DNA of 64,000 nucleotides, taken from Pseudomonadota bacterium (GTDB lineage Bacteria > Pseudomonadota > Gammaproteobacteria > Steroidobacterales > Steroidobacteraceae). Below the pieces are notes generated by a model that had not been told where the DNA came from, did no database searches, and saw only the letters and a list, made by a program, of their open reading frames with translations. The stretch spans positions 221,045 to 285,044 of the forward strand of contig JADJXW010000003.1 of the NCBI GenBank assembly GCA_016720075.1, in the 5' to 3' direction. Position numbers and translations under genes: made by a program. Positions 59,328 through 64,000 of the stretch are shown one piece after another; the first letter of the stretch is position 1, and every line of letters starts with the position of its first letter.

Positions 59328-60279
59328 CTGTTCTGTACGTCAGCCGTTTGCCCTCAATCGCTTGGAGGGCATGGTCGAATCTTGTCTTGTCCAAGATCTC
59401 CAGCGCGGCCCGGTGGTTATAGCGCCAGTCGAACTCGACCAGATACCGTTGTAGGTGCCACTCTCCGCAGTGCTGGTAGGTGCCGATCATTCCGCGCTTG
59501 AAGACCGAGAACACGCCTTCAATGGTGTTGGTTGAGACCTTCTTAGCCTTGCCGGTGCCCTTGCGGGCGTATTCCTTGACCGAGTGATTGACCGTCTGCT
59601 GCCTGGCGAAGGGCTTGCCCAGGTTGACGTACATCCGGGCTTCGTCGGGCATCAGGTGGGCGTCAGGGCTGACGTTCTGGGTCAGAGTCTTCTTGATGTT
59701 GTCGAATTACTTGCCCGTGATGTGCTTGCTGCGGACATTGCCGCCGCGCTCCACTAGCGCAAAAACCATGTGCTTGTGGCCTGCGCCACGAGTCATCTTC
59801 CGACCGGGCTTGCGGCCAATGTAGGTCTCATCGGCTTCCACAACGCCGCCACCTGAACCCATGAGGCCGCCGCCCTGATCGCTCATGGCGTGGCGGATAC
59901 GGTGGGCAAGGAACCAGGCCGTCTTGTAGGTGACGCCAAGGGTCCGGTGCAGCTGGTGGGCCGAAATACCCTTCTTGCTTGAGCAGAGCAAGTAGGCAGC
60001 AAGCAGCCAATTGGACAGGGGAATCTTGCTGCTTTCGAACACCGTGCCTACGGTCACGGAGAACTGTTCCCGGCAGGCGTTCTCGGAGCAGCGATACAGG
60101 CCCTTACGGGCGGGCTGAACGCGGCCGTTCTTGCGGGTCACGGCCTTGGTCTCAATCGCCCAGCCGCCAATGCAGCCGCAATGGGGGCAGACCGGACCGT
60201 TAGGCCAGCGGACCGACTCCAGATATTCCCGGGCCTTTTCGTCGTCGTGGAAGTAAGGGGCGTTCATTGCAGTGCTCAT
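59320..60279 (-). pseudogene. IS1595 (ISXO2-like) transposase with an in-frame stop
   Basis: The reading frame of 320 codons is interrupted by TAA at 59707-59709, after HITGK; the frame continues unchanged with FDNIKKTL. The N-terminal zinc ribbon (CPHCGC...CSENAC), the AHQLHRTLGVTYKTAWFLAHRIRHAM helix-turn-helix region, the first catalytic Asp in EADETYIGRK, LMPDEARMY and the C-terminal STNTIEGVFSVFKRG..HLQRYLVEFDWRYNHR identify the IS1595 DDE family. A single base change (for example CAA to TAA) accounts for the stop. The full-length product is therefore not made unless the stop is suppressed or is a sequence error. Confidence 0.92.
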
Positions 60280-60315
60280 GGGAAAGCATAGGACGCCTAT
60301 CGAATGGGTGTGTAA

Positions 60316-60329
60316 AAGGGATAATCGCC
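60316..60329 (-). repeat. right terminal inverted repeat
   Basis: AAGGGATAATCGCC on the plus strand, the exact complement of the left end. Confidence 0.93.
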
Positions 60330-60337
60330 AAAAGTAG
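60330..60337. repeat. target-site duplication, right copy
   Basis: AAAAGTAG, identical to 56620-56627. The lipoprotein stop codon begins 4 bp further on. Confidence 0.93.
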
Positions 60338-60340
60338 CCT

Positions 60341-61024
60341 TCAGCCCGCGGGCGGCGTGGCGACGGCTTCGATCGGCACCGTCTCGATCGGATCCACCAT
60401 CACGGTGGACTCCCCGGCGCGCAGGATTTCCCCGGCCACCAGCTTCTGGGCAACCGGCTGGCGCGGCATCTGCACCAGCAGCTTGGCGGCAGCATCACGC
60501 ATCGCGGCGCGCGTGGCATTGACCAGCGATGGCGCTGCGCGCCCGGCATCACCGGCACTGCCGTACCCGGTCAGCGTCAGCGAATCGGCCGGCTCCCCCT
60601 GCGGCGTGAACACACCGATGCGGTAACGGATGGTCACGGCCCAGTAGGTGCCGCCGGTCTCGCGCGCGGTGGCGAAGGAATACTGCTCGATGCGCGGCGA
60701 GAAAACCCCCTGCAGGCCGGTGGCCGCACGCGCTTCGTCGAAGTTGCGGAACACCTCGACCGTGGAGAACGAGGCGCCGAACACGGCCTTCAGCAGCTGC
60801 TCGTGGCCGGGACCGAGGTCGACGGCCCATTCGGCGGACGAGCGGGTTTCCTCGTGCTTGAAGGCGCGCAGTTCATCGTCGAGCACCAGGCCCACGTGCG
60901 CCTTCATGGGCTGCACCAGCGCCTTCGGCAGCTGGCCCTCGGGGGCGACGCGCACGCTGTTGCAGGCTGCCAGCAGCATCGCCAGCGGCGCCAGCAAGGC
61001 CAGCGGCGACTTCAGCGGATGCAT
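60341..61024 (-). CDS. lipoprotein, last gene of the vWA operon
   Basis: A 227-residue protein. ATG 61024 begins MHPLKSPLALLAPLAMLLAACNS, a signal peptide with a lipobox (LAAC). The mature part alternates strands and helices (AHVGLVLDDELRAFKHEE; GHEQLLKAVFGASFSTVEVFRNF; AVTIRYRIGVFTPQGE), a layout like periplasmic assembly lipoproteins, and ends with a Pro/Ala tail. No named family recognised. The start lies 13 bp inside the upstream vWA gene, so it is translated together with it and probably works with the membrane-anchored vWA proteins in the periplasm. Confidence 0.75.
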   Translation of the reverse strand: MHPLKSPLALLAPLAMLLAACNSVRVAPEGQLPKALVQPMKAHVGLVLDDELRAFKHEETRSSAEWAVDLGPGHEQLLKAVFGASFSTVEVFRNFDEARAATGLQGVFSPRIEQYSFATARETGGTYWAVTIRYRIGVFTPQGEPADSLTLTGYGSAGDAGRAAPSLVNATRAAMRDAAAKLLVQMPRQPVAQKLVAGEILRAGESTVMVDPIETVPIEAVATPPAG

Positions 61025-62049
61025 TGGCGCACCCCGAGCACTTCGACGAAATTCCTGCACGGCTTCTCGTTGGTCAGCCCGACGAAGGTGCCGTCATTGC
61101 GGGCCGAGACTGCCCGCATCAAAGCAGCAAAGCGGATGTTTGTAAACGCGGGCATGCCCGCCCCTTCCGGAAACCCGACGGCATGGATGCGCGCCCGCGG
61201 CCGCTTGCCATCAGCGGCGTTGAGCCTGCCGATGGCATCGATGGCGGCCTGGATGGATTCGCCCGCGAATTCGTCGCCGATGACATAGATGCTCATCTTC
61301 TGGCCGGCCACGCGATGCTGGCGCAGCGCCTGCTCGATGCCGGGCACGGGATTGGACTCGCTGTAGGGATGCCAGTTCGGCAGGTTGTTGCGGATGCGGT
61401 CGCGGGTCTGCTGCCCGTCGGTGAGCCAGCGGCCCGTCGTGCCCTCGAACATGTACCGGCCCTGGTCGTTCATCACCTGCAGGCCCTTCACCTGCGGGTA
61501 GATGTCGAGCGTCTCGCGCATGATGTCGAGCGCCGCCTCCCAGTGCAGGCTGACCATGCTGTTGGAGGTGTCGATGACGAACACCACGTACTCGCTGTCC
61601 ACCGGAATGCCGCCGACGGCCGCCACCGGCGCGCGCCTCTGCGGCTGGCGCAGCAGGCGTTCCATCTCCGCGGTGAGCTCCTGGTAGGCCGACACCAGCT
61701 GGTTCTCGACGATGTTGGCGACCGCAGCGTCGCTGCGGCTGGCCGCGAACTCACCCTTCACGTCGGTAAGGTCCCCCTGCAGCCGCGCCAGGCGCGCGCG
61801 CTCGGCGCGCAGCTGCGTGATGCGGCCCTGCAGCTCGCGGTTGAGCTGATCGGTGTCGCCGCGGATCACGAACAGCTCCTGCTGCAGGCGCAGCAACTGG
61901 CCATTCATCGAATCGCGCGCGCGCTCGATGACCACCGGCTGGTCCACGTCGGTGAGCACCAGCAGCAGGATGATCGCGCCGAAGCCACAGCAGATGCAGT
62001 CCATGAACGAGAGACTGAAGACCTCGGTTTCGCGCCGGTTGAGTTTCAT
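61012..62049 (-). CDS. membrane-anchored von Willebrand factor A protein (second of a pair)
   Basis: A 345-residue protein. A short cytoplasmic start (MKLNRRETEV) leads to the membrane segment FSLSFMDCICCGFGAIILLLVL (about 11-32), which contains an Asp and three Cys; a coiled coil follows (about 50-135), then a periplasmic vWA domain with the metal-binding MIDAS motif DTSNS at 160-164 and later TTGRW and GDEFAGE positions. vWA domains bind protein partners through a metal ion. The topology (one N-terminal helix with an acidic residue, then a periplasmic domain) resembles TolR/ExbD/MotB stator partners; that comparison is inference. ATGA overlap with the upstream vWA gene. Confidence 0.85.
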   Translation of the reverse strand: MKLNRRETEVFSLSFMDCICCGFGAIILLLVLTDVDQPVVIERARDSMNGQLLRLQQELFVIRGDTDQLNRELQGRITQLRAERARLARLQGDLTDVKGEFAASRSDAAVANIVENQLVSAYQELTAEMERLLRQPQRRAPVAAVGGIPVDSEYVVFVIDTSNSMVSLHWEAALDIMRETLDIYPQVKGLQVMNDQGRYMFEGTTGRWLTDGQQTRDRIRNNLPNWHPYSESNPVPGIEQALRQHRVAGQKMSIYVIGDEFAGESIQAAIDAIGRLNAADGKRPRARIHAVGFPEGAGMPAFTNIRFAALMRAVSARNDGTFVGLTNEKPCRNFVEVLGVRQCIR

Positions 62050-63093
62050 GGCCAGTCCGCCGCGGGCATCATGAAATTGCCGCCGGTCACGCGCGCCATC
62101 GTCCAGAACATGTGCGGAGCCGGCAGGTCGCCCTGCATCGGCAGCAGGATCACATCCACGGGCACGTTCGTGGGCAGGCTCTTCTGCGCCTCCTCGAACA
62201 GTCGCGCGCGCTGCGCCACGTTCACGAACCGGCGCAGCGGCCGGTCCTTGCCCTGCGTGGGCAGGCCGTCGGTGACCAGCACCACCTGGTCCGGCAGCGG
62301 CGACAGCGTGCGGATCACGGCATAGGCGTTGATGAGGCTGGTGCCGCCTTCCGGCGTCAGCCCGCGCAGCCGGTCGATGGCCTCGGCCAGCAGCTTCGGA
62401 TCCCGCCTCGGTGTTGAAGGCATACATCTGGAACTGGCTGCCGGCAGGCATCTGCGTCGACAGCCAGTCGGCGATGTCCATCGCCTGGCGCCATTTCGGC
62501 GCGGTGCGGCGCGCGGCCACCGGCTGGTTGCGCAGCTTGATGATGTTGACCAGGTCTTCATCCATCATGCTGGCCGAGCGGTCCATCAGCACCAGCACGC
62601 GCTTGCCCTTCACGTTGATGCCGGTGAGGTAGCGGCGGGCGCCGGTGCCGCGGAAGGCGCGGACCCGCTCGCCCGCCGGCGCCACCTGGGCGGCGCCGGC
62701 CTGCAGGCGACGCGTCCCCTCTTCCAGCTGCTTCAGGTCGGCCTTCAGCCGGTTGATGTTGTCGCGCTGCGCCATGCTGGTGGCGCCCACGCGCAGCGCC
62801 TCGGTGCGCGAGGCCGAAACCTCATCGAGCAGCGCCTGCGCGCGCGCCGCGGCCTGCAGGCTCTGCGACTCGGTTTTCTGCAGCGTGTTGCGCAGCACGA
62901 CGAGATTGCGCGTGCCGACCAGCACCTCTTCCTCCAGCCGGTTGACCTCGGCCTGCAACTGGTCGCTGCGGTCGATGCGCTTGATGCCGGCCTGCCCCGC
63001 GATGATCGTGTAGAACAGCACCACGGCGCCGAATCCGCAGCAGATGCAGTCGAGGAACGAGAGGCTGAAGACTTCGACGCGGCGGCGGCGCAT
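62046..63093 (-). CDS. membrane-anchored von Willebrand factor A protein (first of a pair), one frameshift
   Basis: Start ATG 63093 gives MRRRRVEVFSLSFLDCICCG, so its membrane segment (about 9-32) is nearly the same as in the next gene. A coiled coil (about 45-135) and a vWA domain with MIDAS DRSAS at 171-175 follow. At about 62398-62408 the frame changes: ..FQMYAFNTEA continues in another frame as DPKLLAEAIDRLRGLTPEGGTSL. One extra G (GCGGGATCC for GCGGATCC) explains it and restores a protein of about 348 residues with VVLVTDGLPT, the second metal-site strand. It starts 2 bp after the upstream gene's stop and overlaps the next by 4 bp. Confidence 0.82.
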
Positions 63094-63095
63094 GG

Positions 63096-64000
63096 TCAGT
63101 CCGTCGCTTCCTGCAGCCTGACCAGCGGCAGCTCCACGCCGGGCGTTCCCAGCCGCAGCGTGCTGCCGGCCGCCAGGAAGGCCCGGCCCCGGACCCGCGC
63201 ACCGTCGAGGAAGCTGCCGAACTGCGAGTGATCCACGATCTGCGTGCGGCCCCGCTCGCGCCGCAGCGTGCAGTGGCGGCGCGACAGTCCCGCCACGCCA
63301 TCCGGCAGCGCGAGCACCGCAGCCGCCTCGCCCGGATCCCTGCCGATCACCAGGCCCGCGCCGTCGATGGCAATGGCGCGGCCGCGATACACCACATGCG
63401 TGGCCATCGGCCGGCGTTCCTCGCCACCGCCGGCCAGCAGCGGCAGGGGCTCGGGCAGCGCTTCGCCGCGCAGCTCGAGGCGCGTCAGGTACTGCACGCC
63501 ACCGGACGGCTGTGGCGCGGTCGCCGGCAGCAGGCTCGCGGCACAGGCCGCGTCGCCCGCGCGCACCGCGCGCACCTGCGCCACATGCGCGGACTCGAGC
63601 AGTGCGGCCACGCCGGGCAGCGCGGCGAAGCGCTCGTCCACGAGCAGGCCGCATTCCGGCAAGCCGGCCACCAGCGCCTGCAGCGCCGCGGCCACGGGTT
63701 CCAGGTGCGGCGCGGCCGCCGCCTCGAACTGGTCGCGGGTGAGCGTCAGCGTCAGCTCGCGCCCCGCGCTGTGCACCCGGTAGTCGGCCTGGCCACTGCG
63801 TGCCGCCTCTTGCGCAAGGGCTGGCAGCGCCGCGCGCAGCTCCTGCTCGCAGCGCCGGTCATGCAGCGGATCGAAGCGCGTCTGCTGCACCAGCGTGCGG
63901 GCAGCCAGTGCAAGCCACGCATCGACCAGCCGCGAGGCGCCGCCCGGCAGGCGCACGGTGCGCTGCAGCTGCACCGCGGCGCCTTCGCTGACGACGACGG
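63096..64000 (-). CDS. Hsp70/actin-like protein with C-terminal FHA domain, 5' partial
   Basis: Open at the right edge of the window. The visible N-terminal part looks like subdomains of an Hsp70/actin-type ATPase: FDPLHDRRCEQELRAALPALAQEAARSG, LTLTLTRDQFEAAAAPHLEPV (compare the 'ItReeFe' helix of Hsp70s), LPECGLLVDERFAALPGVAALLES and a final GDAACAASLL. The last 90 residues are a forkhead-associated domain: GLVIGRDPGE, GVAGLSRRHCTLRRE, SQFGSFLDGARV and GSTLRLG. FHA domains bind phosphothreonine. It is the first visible gene of the vWA operon (stop 2 bp before the vWA start); the promoter and the ATPase P-loop region lie beyond the window. Confidence 0.75.
   Translation of the reverse strand, partial: VVVSEGAAVQLQRTVRLPGGASRLVDAWLALAARTLVQQTRFDPLHDRRCEQELRAALPALAQEAARSGQADYRVHSAGRELTLTLTRDQFEAAAAPHLEPVAAALQALVAGLPECGLLVDERFAALPGVAALLESAHVAQVRAVRAGDAACAASLLPATAPQPSGGVQYLTRLELRGEALPEPLPLLAGGGEERRPMATHVVYRGRAIAIDGAGLVIGRDPGEAAAVLALPDGVAGLSRRHCTLRRERGRTQIVDHSQFGSFLDGARVRGRAFLAAGSTLRLGTPGVELPLVRLQEATD

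Larger units (their letters stand above)
56628..60329. mobile_element. IS1595-family element with cargo genes (3,702 bp)
   Basis: Bounded by perfect 14-bp terminal inverted repeats (GGCGATTATCCCTT at 56628 and its complement ending at 60329) and an 8-bp target duplication AAAAGTAG. It encodes a leftward ISXO2-like DDE transposase (with an internal stop) near the right end and rightward cargo: a two-TM DUF4760-like protein and a P63C-domain protein. Its composition is visibly richer in A+T than the host sequence on either side, which supports recent transfer. Several IS1595 members are known to carry passenger genes; this combination I do not recognise. Confidence 0.93.

Overview
The window is a G+C-rich stretch (about two thirds G+C by eye) of what looks like a gammaproteobacterial chromosome. 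The evidence is a LexA box of the CTGT-N8-ACAG type, a lysidine-type tRNA-Ile(CAT), HrpB, the long four-ATPase form of UvrA, FecI/FecR/TonB-receptor signalling and several very large TonB-dependent receptors. The content suggests the Xanthomonadales/Nevskiales/Steroidobacterales group; this is an inference from gene content, not from a marker gene. No phage, CRISPR array or rRNA operon is visible.

Layout. 1-9.6 kb: a PQQ alcohol dehydrogenase fragment, a transglycosylase-like lipoprotein, a DoxX-like protein with an exported NADP oxidoreductase, an outer-membrane-type lipoprotein, cytochrome c', an SDR and a TIGR01777 epimerase that share an upstream palindrome, a pirin, a flavin reductase and tRNA-Ile2. 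10.1-10.84 kb: a block of almost pure G and C that I take to be a sequencing or assembly artefact. 10.86-14.3 kb: a glutamine amidotransferase, an ArsR/SRPBCC pair with a clear operator, an exported alpha/beta hydrolase and a GST. 14.3-22.3 kb: a haem island with a shortened HemA, a HemC-HemD fusion, a sensor kinase and response regulator, HemE, HemN, a CPBP protease and a convergent HemJ. 22.3-35.7 kb: HrpB, a VOC protein, a zinc metallopeptidase, a TonB receptor, a Sel1/2OG-oxygenase, DUF423, YgiQ and an ACE-like M2 peptidase. 35.8-44 kb: a TonB receptor divergent from a FecI-FecR-STN receptor operon. 44-56.6 kb: SOS-controlled double UvrA, a zinc-ribbon protein, a SPOR-like protein, a GGDEF-EAL protein, an NAD(P)-binding protein and a TPR/TonB_C protein.

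56.628-60.329 kb is a complete IS1595-family element of 3,702 bp with perfect 14-bp terminal inverted repeats and an 8-bp target duplication (AAAAGTAG) that contains the stop codon of the upstream gene. It carries non-transposase cargo: a two-TM DUF4760-like protein and a P63C-domain protein, plus several strong RNA-type hairpins. Its transposase is interrupted by one in-frame TAA.

60.34-64 kb holds a tightly overlapping leftward operon: an actin/Hsp70-like protein with a C-terminal FHA domain (cut by the window end), two tandem membrane-anchored von Willebrand A proteins sharing an unusual 'DCICCGFGA' transmembrane signature, and a lipoprotein. This is the best candidate for a poorly described system.

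Six genes are broken by single-base frame changes, mostly at short homopolymers. Together with the G/C-only block this points to indel errors in the assembly rather than widespread gene decay.
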